Origin: Chromobacterium haemolyticum DSM 19808
GTDB lineage: Bacteria; Pseudomonadota; Gammaproteobacteria; Burkholderiales; Chromobacteriaceae
Assembly: GCF_000711885.1 (NCBI RefSeq)
Contig: NZ_JONK01000008.1
Location: forward strand, 1 to 64,000
Reading direction: 5' to 3'
Length of the DNA: 64,000 bases
Shown: positions 43,276 through 50,541 of the stretch, one piece after another
Numbering within the stretch: position 1 is the stretch's first letter
Layout: every line of letters starts with the position of its first letter
Program-made: the position numbers and the translations under genes
Notes under the pieces: model-generated
Seen by the model: the letters and a program-made list of their open reading frames with translations, nothing else
Databases searched by the model: none
What the model was told of the DNA's origin: nothing

Positions 43276-43819
43276 GTTGTAGGGCCAAGGTCAAAATCAG
43301 GGCGTCGGCCGCCGGTTGCGGCGGCGCGGCGTCGGCCTCCGGCGGGAACAGCAGCGGCAAGCGTTGCGCCAAGGGGCGCGGCAGCCGCTCGCGCCAAGCT
43401 TGCAGGCGGCCGTAGCCGGTGAGCAGCAGCGCGCCGTGGCTGAGCGCCGGCCGTTGCGCGGCGGCGGCGTCCGGCGGCAGCGCCACGGCGGCGAATTCCT
43501 GAGCCCAGTCCGGCAGCCGCAGCAGACCGGCCTGCCAGCCCAGGCCGGCGCGCAAGGCGTGGCAGCCCAGCAGATAGGCGGTTTGCGGCAGCCGCCGCCA
43601 GTGGCGCAGCCATTGCCGCGCCAGCGGGTCCAACTGGGCGTCGGCGCAGTCGCTGTCCAGCCGATAGGCGGAAATCACCAGTTCATTGGCCGCGGCGCGC
43701 GCGGCGGCGGAGGCGGTCAGCGCCGATGGCAGGACCAGCCTCCGCGGGTGGAGATAGGCCAGCGGGTCGTACAGCAGCGCTTGCAGCGCCGGGGAACGGG
43801 CGGCGGGCGGCTTACTCAT
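43232..43819 (-). CDS. orgA: type III secretion sorting-platform protein OrgA (SctK)
   Basis: A 195-aa protein of the OrgA/MxiK family, the adaptor between the inner ring and the SctQ pods. The N-terminal segment [20 protein letters not shown] near residues 15-34 fits the family. It overlaps prgK by 8 bp and orgB by 44 bp. Confidence 0.85.
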   Translation of the reverse strand: MSKPPAARSPALQALLYDPLAYLHPRRLVLPSALTASAAARAAANELVISAYRLDSDCADAQLDPLARQWLRHWRRLPQTAYLLGCHALRAGLGWQAGLLRLPDWAQEFAAVALPPDAAAAQRPALSHGALLLTGYGRLQAWRERLPRPLAQRLPLLFPPEADAAPPQPAADALILTLALQHAQRHPHTPPADRR

Positions 43820-44567
43820 GTCCGGTCTGCGGCTCGGAGGCGGGGGGCTCGGCGGCGGGTTTGGGCGCCCGGCGCTGCCACAGCCAGCCGGCGGCCGCGC
43901 CCAAGAGCGCGATCAGCGCCACGCCGGCCATCAGCCAACTCAGGCCGGAGCCGCGCTCTTCCGCCGGGGCGGTGGGCGCCTGCTGCTGCGCTTCGCTGCG
44001 CCGCGACAGCACCACCGAGATATTGTCGTAATCGATGTCGGCGAAGCTGTTCTTCAGGAAGCGCTTGATGTCGTTGACCATCTGCTCCGGGTCCACGTCG
44101 CGGTCGTACACCGCCAGCGCGGACAAATGGATGGGCTTGGCGGCGCGGCCGCCCTCGCCGGAATCCAGGTCGTAGCTGACGTGCACGCGCGCGGACAGCA
44201 CGCCGTCCATGGTTTGCAGCGACTGTTCCAGCCGCTGCTCTATGGCGGAATACAGCCGCGCCTTCTCCGCGCGCGGCGAGGACACCAGGGAATCCGCCGG
44301 GAACATCTGCGCCACTTCCACCCGCGGCCGCGACGGCAGGTTGTAGGCCTTCAGCCAGTCCACGGCGGCGGCGAAGTCCGGCTGCGCCACGGCGATGCTG
44401 AAGCCGGCCTTGCCGCGGTCGGTCTTGTCGGCTTCGATATTGTGGCGTTGCAAGACGGCAATCACTTCATTGGCCTGCTGCTGGTCCAGGCCCTTGAGCA
44501 GGTCTTTCTGCTGGCAGCCGGTCAGCAGCAATGCCAGCAATACGGCTTTGAAACCATGGCGGATCAT
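43812..44567 (-). CDS. prgK: type III secretion inner-ring lipoprotein PrgK (SctJ)
   Basis: A 251-aa YscJ/FliF-type lipoprotein. The lipobox LLTGC ends at Cys18, and the first ring domain includes [20 protein letters not shown] near residues 27-46. A C-terminal transmembrane segment ([20 protein letters not shown] near 209-228) anchors it in the inner membrane. It assembles with PrgH into the inner-membrane rings. Start overlaps the prgJ stop (ATGA). Confidence 0.95.
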   Translation of the reverse strand: MIRHGFKAVLLALLLTGCQQKDLLKGLDQQQANEVIAVLQRHNIEADKTDRGKAGFSIAVAQPDFAAAVDWLKAYNLPSRPRVEVAQMFPADSLVSSPRAEKARLYSAIEQRLEQSLQTMDGVLSARVHVSYDLDSGEGGRAAKPIHLSALAVYDRDVDPEQMVNDIKRFLKNSFADIDYDNISVVLSRRSEAQQQAPTAPAEERGSGLSWLMAGVALIALLGAAAGWLWQRRAPKPAAEPPASEPQTGHE

Positions 44568-44869
44568 GAGCGCAACAGGCTTTCTACCGCGCCCACGGTC
44601 TTGCGGGTGAGGGTGCTGATCATGGACACCTCCAGGTTGTAATTGGAAGTGCGCTGCTGCAGTTCCATCAGCACGGCGGGGTTGCTCAACAGACCCGGCT
44701 GTTCCAGCCGTTGCAGAATAGCGTCCTTCTCCATGCCTACATTGACGGCGTTTTGAGAGAAGGCCTGGATCAGGCGGTCGTCCAGCGACACGAGATTGTG
44801 TTCGGAGCGGGTGATATCGCTGACCTGAGTGGCCAGCGCGTCCAGAGACTGGGCGGCGATGGGAATCAT
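44564..44869 (-). CDS. prgJ: type III secretion inner rod protein PrgJ (SctI)
   Basis: A 101-aa rod subunit. The C-terminal helical segment [20 protein letters not shown] near residues 69-88 is typical of SctI/PrgJ proteins and packs in the secretin-export gate junction. It lies 42 bp after prgI and overlaps prgK. Confidence 0.93.
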   Translation of the reverse strand: MIPIAAQSLDALATQVSDITRSEHNLVSLDDRLIQAFSQNAVNVGMEKDAILQRLEQPGLLSNPAVLMELQQRTSNYNLEVSMISTLTRKTVGAVESLLRS

Positions 44870-44911
44870 GGGTGGACTCCTGAAGCGCCGGCGCGTGGCC
44901 GGCGTCGAGGT

Positions 44912-45163
44912 TTAGCGGAAGTTCTGGATAATGGCCGCGTCGATATCCTTGAACACCTTGACGGTGTTGGATTGCGCATTGCGGTACAGGTTGTATTCGG
45001 ACAGCTTGCTCTGGTAGTCGGCCAGGATCTTGGGGTTGGACGGGTTCTTGTTCAGGTCGTCCAGCGCGGTTTTCAACTCCTCTTGCAGTTGCGCTACGCC
45101 GTTGTCGAACTCGCCGGACATATCGCTGAGTGTCCAGTCTTTGTTAGGGAGATCGATTGCCAT
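44912..45163 (-). CDS. prgI: type III secretion needle protein PrgI (SctF)
   Basis: An 83-aa helical-hairpin needle subunit. [20 protein letters not shown] near residues 40-59 covers the loop and start of the second helix, and the C-terminus [18 protein letters not shown] fits the SPI-1 type. It polymerises into the extracellular needle. It follows prgH by 19 bp. Confidence 0.96.
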   Translation of the reverse strand: MAIDLPNKDWTLSDMSGEFDNGVAQLQEELKTALDDLNKNPSNPKILADYQSKLSEYNLYRNAQSNTVKVFKDIDAAIIQNFR

Positions 45164-45182
45164 GGTGAATTACCTTGTGGTT

Positions 45183-46364
45183 CTAGAGTGGTTTGGGGAA
45201 ATACCAGTGGCCGGTCGCCATCTTGACGTAACCCTGGTTGCCGTACTTGAAGGACTTGCCCTTGAGCCAGTCGTCCTTCAATTCAATGGCGAATTGCACG
45301 TAGCGGCCGCCCCATTGGCGGTAGTAGTCGTCGACGAAGCGACGCGCGCGCAACAGTTCGCCGTCGTCCAGCGAGCCCTGGATTACGAAGGTGACGCCGT
45401 TGGGCTGCTCGCTGCGGGTGAAGGGCAGCGCCTGGCGCGACAGGCCGGTTTCGGCCTGACTCGCGGCGGCGGCGTCGTCCACCGGCACAATGTCCACCGC
45501 GTCGGCGTAGGGCATCTGCTCGGCCAGCCGCTGCGACAGCGCCTGACTGGCCGGCCCGCCCAGCGCGGCGCGCTGTTGGCTGACCCAAAGCTGAGGCCGG
45601 CGCGGGTTGTCCAGCTGCAAGCGGTAATAGGGCAGGTGCGGGTAGTGATCCGCCAGCCAGCGGCCGACGCGTTCGTTTTCCTGCCGCGGGCTGAGCACCC
45701 GCGCCGGGCGGTTGTAATCGCCGCGCGCCAGTACCTGCCGCGCCCAGGCGCTATCCCGCTCATTGGCGGCGGCGACGTAGAACACGCCGTCGCGGCCGGG
45801 CAGCACCTGGAAGCGTTGGCTGTCGCGTCCCAGCAGCGCGTTCAATTCCGAGGCCTGGCGTTGAGGGGTGTTCCACAGCCAATAGCCGCCGCCTGCCAGC
45901 AACAGGACGGCGAGCACCGCCAGCGCCACCGCGGCGGCGGCGTGGCGACGCGCCGGTTTTTGTTCCGGCTGCGGCGCGTCCTGGCCGTGACCCAGCACCT
46001 CCGGCGACCAGGACAGGTGCTCCGGCCGCAGCGCCAGTTCCAGCGCGCCGATGCGCAGCGGGCGGTTGAATTCGGCCGGACGCTCGTCCACGCCGGCGTC
46101 GCCCAGTTCGCGCAAAGTCACTCGGTCTGGCTCGGCGCGATCAATCAGCACTTCGAAATTGACGCCCCCCTGTTCCAGGGGAATGAACAGAGCGTCGGCC
46201 GGCAATTCCGGCAACTGGCCGGCTTCGGTCAGGGCGGCGGCCGGGCCCACCAGAAACAAGGTCTTGCCCGGTTGCAAAAGGAATTCGCAGCCGCGCAGCG
46301 GACTGTTGAGCAGGCGGACCACGATGGGCGCCGGCGCGGAGAGAGTAATGTCTTCAGCTGCCAT
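45183..46364 (-). CDS. prgH: type III secretion inner-ring protein PrgH (SctD)
   Basis: A 393-aa inner-membrane ring protein. The N-terminal cytoplasmic FHA-like domain begins MAAEDITLSAPAPIVVRLLN. A single transmembrane segment (AAAAVALAVLAVLLLAGGGY near residues 140-159) is followed by periplasmic ring domains with RFQVLPGRDGVFYVAAANER and the C-terminal GGRYVQFAIELKDDWLKG. The segments are very close to Salmonella PrgH. I chose the inner ATG at 46362-46364 because Salmonella PrgH aligns from there; an ATG 14 codons upstream exists. First gene of the prgHIJK-orgABC operon. Confidence 0.95.
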   Translation of the reverse strand: MAAEDITLSAPAPIVVRLLNSPLRGCEFLLQPGKTLFLVGPAAALTEAGQLPELPADALFIPLEQGGVNFEVLIDRAEPDRVTLRELGDAGVDERPAEFNRPLRIGALELALRPEHLSWSPEVLGHGQDAPQPEQKPARRHAAAAVALAVLAVLLLAGGGYWLWNTPQRQASELNALLGRDSQRFQVLPGRDGVFYVAAANERDSAWARQVLARGDYNRPARVLSPRQENERVGRWLADHYPHLPYYRLQLDNPRRPQLWVSQQRAALGGPASQALSQRLAEQMPYADAVDIVPVDDAAAASQAETGLSRQALPFTRSEQPNGVTFVIQGSLDDGELLRARRFVDDYYRQWGGRYVQFAIELKDDWLKGKSFKYGNQGYVKMATGHWYFPKPL

Positions 46365-46556
46365 GGTGTCTGTCGGTGAGTGCGCAAGGTTCTGCGATAT
46401 TGGCATTCACTTTACGGACAAGACGGAACGGATTCCTGATGGAAAACCGATGAAATCTCGGGTGGGGAATCAGATTCGGGGAGGAGGGAAAAAGCATGGC
46501 GGCGTGCCGTGGAAGCGGCGGCCGCCATGTAAAGGGGGATCGGGGACGGCGCGGGT

Positions 46557-47315
46557 TTAGCGCTCTTGGGCGTCAGCGGCCCGCGCTGCCATTCTTTGTT
46601 CTCTAAGGGCCTGCCGCTCTTTCAATTCCTTGATGAGCTCATTTCCCGCCGGCGAGGCGGCCGAGGGTTTAGAACCCGGCTCCTTGCGCAGTTTTTGGCT
46701 TTGCTCGTCGCGTAATTGCTGTATATCCGCTGCGCTGGCCGCCGCGATCTTGTTCCAGACGCGCGCCGGGCCGGCAGCAGGGGCCGCCGCGTTGACGGGC
46801 GGCGGTGGGGGCGGCGGCGGCGGCGGAATCTGCCCGGGCTGCGTTGGCTGCGGCGCGGCGGCCATTACGGCAGGCGCGGCTTGAACGACGGCTACCGATT
46901 GCTGCGGCGTCTTGACCGGGGCGCACTTGCCGGCGGTGTCAGCCAGTTTTTGCTCAAAATCCTTGAGCGCCTCGGGCGTCATGCGTTGGCGCAGCAGCGC
47001 CATCGGGTCGCGCCTGGGCGTCGGAGCGGCATTGGCGCGGGTTGAGGCACTGTCCGCCAGGGGCATGGGCAGTCGCAGTTTGCCGGCGGGTCGAGCCAAT
47101 GTTTTCGCGGGCGGCTGGGACGCCGCTTGTTGGAAAGCTTGCCGCAGTTGGCTGACCGAGCGGCTGGGCTGAGCCGTGCGCGGCGCTGGCTGAGGCGAGG
47201 CCGCTTGGCTGACGCCGCGCAGCTGGGCGGTCCAGGCCGGCTGCGGACAGGTTCTTGGGGCGGCGACCGGGGCCGCCACGGGCTGCGGGCGCTGCGGGGG
47301 AAGCGAGCGAATCAT
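46557..47315 (-). CDS. proline-rich protein in the type III locus, unknown
   Basis: A 252-aa protein, largely disordered and Pro/Ala/Gln-rich. It has a run of ten prolines at residues 164-173, a basic-helix candidate RVWNKIAAASAADIQQLRDE near 185-204, and a charged C-terminal helix NELIKELKERQALREQRMAA near 225-244. The ATG overlaps the iagB stop (ATGA), so it is translated with the regulator and the transglycosylase. Poly-proline followed by short helices resembles actin-binding effectors, but I see no clear WH2 motif. It may instead be a secreted or regulatory component; I do not recognise a family. Confidence 0.75.
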   Translation of the reverse strand: MIRSLPPQRPQPVAAPVAAPRTCPQPAWTAQLRGVSQAASPQPAPRTAQPSRSVSQLRQAFQQAASQPPAKTLARPAGKLRLPMPLADSASTRANAAPTPRRDPMALLRQRMTPEALKDFEQKLADTAGKCAPVKTPQQSVAVVQAAPAVMAAAPQPTQPGQIPPPPPPPPPPVNAAAPAAGPARVWNKIAAASAADIQQLRDEQSQKLRKEPGSKPSAASPAGNELIKELKERQALREQRMAARAADAQER

Positions 47316-47776
47316 GAGAGCTCCTTGCTTGGGGGTGGGGCGGCTTGACGCAGTTTCTGATAGCGCCGCCACACTTGCTCGGCGTAACGCATGCGCAAGG
47401 CGCGGCGGCTGGGCGCGGTGCCGGCGTTGTAAGCGCCCACCGCCTCCCAGGAGTAACCGTAGCGTTTCATCATCTCGGCCAGGATGGAGGCGCCGACGAT
47501 CACGGACAGGCAAGCGTCGCCCATCAACTGCGGTTCGGTGACGCCCAACTGACGCAGCCGCGGCAGATGAGCGCTGTTGATCTGCATCAGGCCCAGGTCC
47601 CGGCTGCCGTCGCGGTTGCGTCCCACCGCGTCCGGCTTGAGCCCGGACTCCTGCTGGGCGATGGCGTAGAGTAAGTCCGGCGCGATGTTGAACATGCGGC
47701 CGGCGCGATCCCAACAGTCCGCCCGCGCCCCGCCGGCGCACAACAAGAGAGCGGACAACAGGCCGACGCGGATCAC
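47312..47776 (-). CDS. iagB: IagB-type lytic transglycosylase
   Basis: A 154-aa exported enzyme of the SLT family that opens peptidoglycan for needle assembly. The signal peptide ends near residue 20 (LLSALLLCAGGARA). The catalytic Glu lies in IAQQESGLKPDAVGRN near 38-53, with GLMQIN near 61-66 and VGAYNAGT near 105-112. The start is GTG at 47774-47776, overlapping the hilA stop (GTGA). Confidence 0.92.
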   Translation of the reverse strand: MIRVGLLSALLLCAGGARADCWDRAGRMFNIAPDLLYAIAQQESGLKPDAVGRNRDGSRDLGLMQINSAHLPRLRQLGVTEPQLMGDACLSVIVGASILAEMMKRYGYSWEAVGAYNAGTAPSRRALRMRYAEQVWRRYQKLRQAAPPPSKELS

Positions 47777-49467
47777 GCGGCCTCCGGCTGGCAAGGCTGG
47801 GCCTGTTCCGCCAGTTCGCTCAGACGCGGATCGTGGCGCCAGGCCTTGATCCACAGATAGCCTTCGGCCTGCAATTGGCGCCAGTGCTGGACTGCGGCCT
47901 CCGGGCCTTGCGCGGCCAGAATCAGCGGCAACAGGCTGGACCGCACCTGGCGGCTGTCCACCTTGGCGAGGAAGGCCCGCAGCGCGGGCACCGCGGCGTC
48001 GCCGTGTCGGCAGTAATCGACATAGCAGTGATTGAGGGCGAGCAGGCCCGCTTCCTCGCCGGAGTCCCGCACCGCCTGCACCAGCTCGTCGGCTTGCGCG
48101 TACTGGCCTTGCAGCCCCAGCAACAGCGCCAGCACGCTTTGTAGCACCGGATGGTTCTGGCCGTATTGGCAGAGCTGGCGCTTGCCCAGCGACACCGCGT
48201 CTTCGATGCGGCGCTCGTAATAGGTCAGCCACAGTTTGAGAATGCTGGCGGAGATGCGCGAAGGATCGCGCTCCAGGCAGGCGTCCAGCGCTTGTTGCGC
48301 CTGGGCCAGCTTGCCGGACAGGAATAAATGCCAGGCGTGGTAGTAATGGATGTCGACGGCATCCGGCGCCAGCAGCCGCGCCTGTTCGAACAGGGCCTCG
48401 GCCACCGCCTGCTGAGAGCGCATGCTGCTGAGCAGGGCCAGCAAGCCCAGCGCCTGCGGGTTGGCCGCGTCCAGCTCCACCGCCTTGTTCACCGCCTGCT
48501 GCGCCTGGCTCAGCGCCTGGGCCTGGTCGAACAGTCCCAGCTGGGCCAAGGTCAGATAGCACTCGGCCAAGCTGCAATAAGGCAGCGCGTGGCTGGGGCC
48601 GGCGTTGACGCACTGACGCAGCAGCATCAGCGCGCGGCGCAGGCTGGAGGGGGTGTGTTGTTGCAGTTCGTGGCGGCCGTTCAGATAGGTGATGGCCATG
48701 TCCAGAGAGCCCAGTTCATTGTTTTGCCCCTGATTCCAGCGCAGGCCGGGAATGCGTTGCGGCAGCAGGCTGGCCAGCCGGGTCTGCAGCGCGGTGATGG
48801 GCTGTTCCGGGCTTAGCTCTATGCTTTCATGGTGAATCAGTTGATGGCCGGCGGCGCGCACCAATTCCACCCGCAGCTTCCAGACGCCGCCTTGTTGCAG
48901 AGTCTGGCCGGCCAGGTAGTAGTCCGGGCGAAGCTGGTCGATCATCGCCACGATGTCGGTGACGTCGCGGCAGTTCTGGGTGATGGTGGCCGGCAGCACG
49001 ATCAGGCCGAACGGCGAGTAGCGCGACAGACATTGCACCAGAGCGTTGTGCAGGCTGACCGCGTCCAGTTGAGGGTGGGTGCGGAAAGGCAGCACCGCCA
49101 CAGAGCATTGAGCCGCGAGCGGCGTGGGTTTGGACACCATGGCCACCGGACGGCTGAAGCGATAGCCCTTGCCGTAAACGGTGTCGATGTAGCGGCAGTC
49201 CTTGGTTTCCAGCAGGATGCGCCGCAGCGCGTAGATGCAGCGGGTCAGCGATTCCTCGTTGACTTCGCCGTCCGGCCAGACGCGGTCCAAAAGCGCGTCC
49301 TTGCTGACCAGCTCTCCCGCCGCTTCCAGCAGAGCGGTCAGCACCGCCAGTTCCTTGGGCGGAATGCTGATTTGCTGCTCGCGATGCAGCAGCATGCCGT
49401 CGAAGTGCAAGACGAAGTCGCCAAAAACAAATTGCCTGTTCATGAAGCCATCTTTATGTAACGCCAT
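47773..49467 (-). CDS. hilA: HilA-type transcriptional regulator (CilA-like)
   Basis: A 564-aa activator. An OmpR-type winged helix occupies about residues 10-110 (PPKELAVLTALLEAAGELVS near 36-55, VNEESLTRCIYALRRILLET near 69-88, YGKGYRFSRP near 98-107). There is no receiver domain. The rest is a long TPR-like region, as in HilA. The segments are close to Salmonella HilA over the whole length. It should activate prgH and iagB-linked operons and possibly the effector genes upstream on the plus strand. ATG preceded by GAGGAAC. In Chromobacterium the homologue is known as CilA. Confidence 0.93.
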   Translation of the reverse strand: MALHKDGFMNRQFVFGDFVLHFDGMLLHREQQISIPPKELAVLTALLEAAGELVSKDALLDRVWPDGEVNEESLTRCIYALRRILLETKDCRYIDTVYGKGYRFSRPVAMVSKPTPLAAQCSVAVLPFRTHPQLDAVSLHNALVQCLSRYSPFGLIVLPATITQNCRDVTDIVAMIDQLRPDYYLAGQTLQQGGVWKLRVELVRAAGHQLIHHESIELSPEQPITALQTRLASLLPQRIPGLRWNQGQNNELGSLDMAITYLNGRHELQQHTPSSLRRALMLLRQCVNAGPSHALPYCSLAECYLTLAQLGLFDQAQALSQAQQAVNKAVELDAANPQALGLLALLSSMRSQQAVAEALFEQARLLAPDAVDIHYYHAWHLFLSGKLAQAQQALDACLERDPSRISASILKLWLTYYERRIEDAVSLGKRQLCQYGQNHPVLQSVLALLLGLQGQYAQADELVQAVRDSGEEAGLLALNHCYVDYCRHGDAAVPALRAFLAKVDSRQVRSSLLPLILAAQGPEAAVQHWRQLQAEGYLWIKAWRHDPRLSELAEQAQPCQPEAA

Positions 49468-50082
49468 CTTCTAGTTCCTCTTGCGCGCACGGCGCAATAG
49501 CGCACGGCGGACCATGCGGATCGAGTCGACCAATGCCGCGACTTGTGTGCTATTCCCCGTAGCATCGCTGCATGTCGGCGTGTTTTTTGTTCGGTGGATC
49601 TGTTGGGTGATTTGCGCTGGTTCTTGGGGCCGGCTGCGGATTCGCATCGCGCGACGTGTATCCGCCGCTTCCCGCCCGCTATCGCCTGGAATTGCCAGTG
49701 TCGTCAACTGACGCTCAAAGCCTTTATCCGGTCATAAAAACAGAGAGAGTGGATGGTACTTTTGCCGACGAGGGCCAGCTTGCAAAAAATGTTCAGCGAA
49801 TGACATGGTCTTGTTCATCCTGTTCTTATGCCATGGGGTTGATAAATAGGGTTTTGATTTCCTTCGCATAAATTTGGGGTGTGTAGGAATACTACGTGAG
49901 GGAGTGCTTGCTACAAATGGGAAAACTCTCAAAAACGAGGGGGGCGGCGGGGGCTGGGCCGCGGCCGATTTATGCAAGTTCGGACAGGCGTGTTGGGGTA
50001 GTTTGACGCTGTCGCCGGGCATGCGCCGGCGGCCTCTCATCACCGTCGTTCTGGCCTCGCCGCCAAATCAGGAGCGTTTGAA
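49468..50082. promoter_or_regulatory. 615-bp divergent regulatory region between hilA and the first plus-strand gene
   Basis: No convincing gene. The part from about 49740 to 49900 is distinctly richer in A and T than the coding DNA around it. It separates divergent transcription of hilA and the gene at 50083, so it should hold both promoters and upstream control sites. I could not identify HilD-like or other operators by eye. Confidence 0.5.
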
Positions 50083-50484
50083 ATGCCTTTTAATGTTTCG
50101 TCGAAGCCGATCGCCAATCCCCCCGGTTTGGGGGGGCTGTCCGAGTCGCAGCCAAGCGTGGCGTCCGCGCGGCCGCAAAGCCTGCTCGCGGCCGCGCTGA
50201 GCGGCGGCGGCATGACGGCGCAGGCGCCGGCTGTCGAACAGAAGCCGGGAACCTGCGACGCCGACGCCTGGCAGGCAGTGCAAGCCGGGCTGGCTCGGGA
50301 CTGTGCCAAATATTGCGATTTGGCGGCCCAAGGCGCGGCAGACAAGACAATCAGCGCTGAGACGCGCGGGCAATTGCAAGAGCTGCTGCCGAGCTTGACG
50401 GAGCTGAAGCAGCGGCTGCAGTCGGAAAGGCTGTCGCCACTGGCGATGGCCGCGAACTTGAAGGCCGGCAACGGCGAAAACTAG
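50083..50484 (+). CDS. small secreted-like protein in the type III locus, unknown
   Basis: A 133-aa protein. The first 60 residues are low-complexity Ser/Pro/Gly (MPFNVSSKPIANPPGLGGLS) and look like a type III secretion signal. The C-terminal half is helical (ETRGQLQELLPSLTELKQRL near residues 93-112). CAGGAGCG lies 9-10 bp before the ATG. It is the first gene after the hilA regulatory region and 57 bp upstream of the large protein gene. It may be a small effector or a partner of the next protein. No family recognised. Confidence 0.65.
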   Translation: MPFNVSSKPIANPPGLGGLSESQPSVASARPQSLLAAALSGGGMTAQAPAVEQKPGTCDADAWQAVQAGLARDCAKYCDLAAQGAADKTISAETRGQLQELLPSLTELKQRLQSERLSPLAMAANLKAGNGEN

Positions 50485-50541
50485 ACAGGCGCGCGGGCTC
50501 GGCCCGGCGTTTGAGCCGCGATGCGGCGCGAGGAGGCATCC

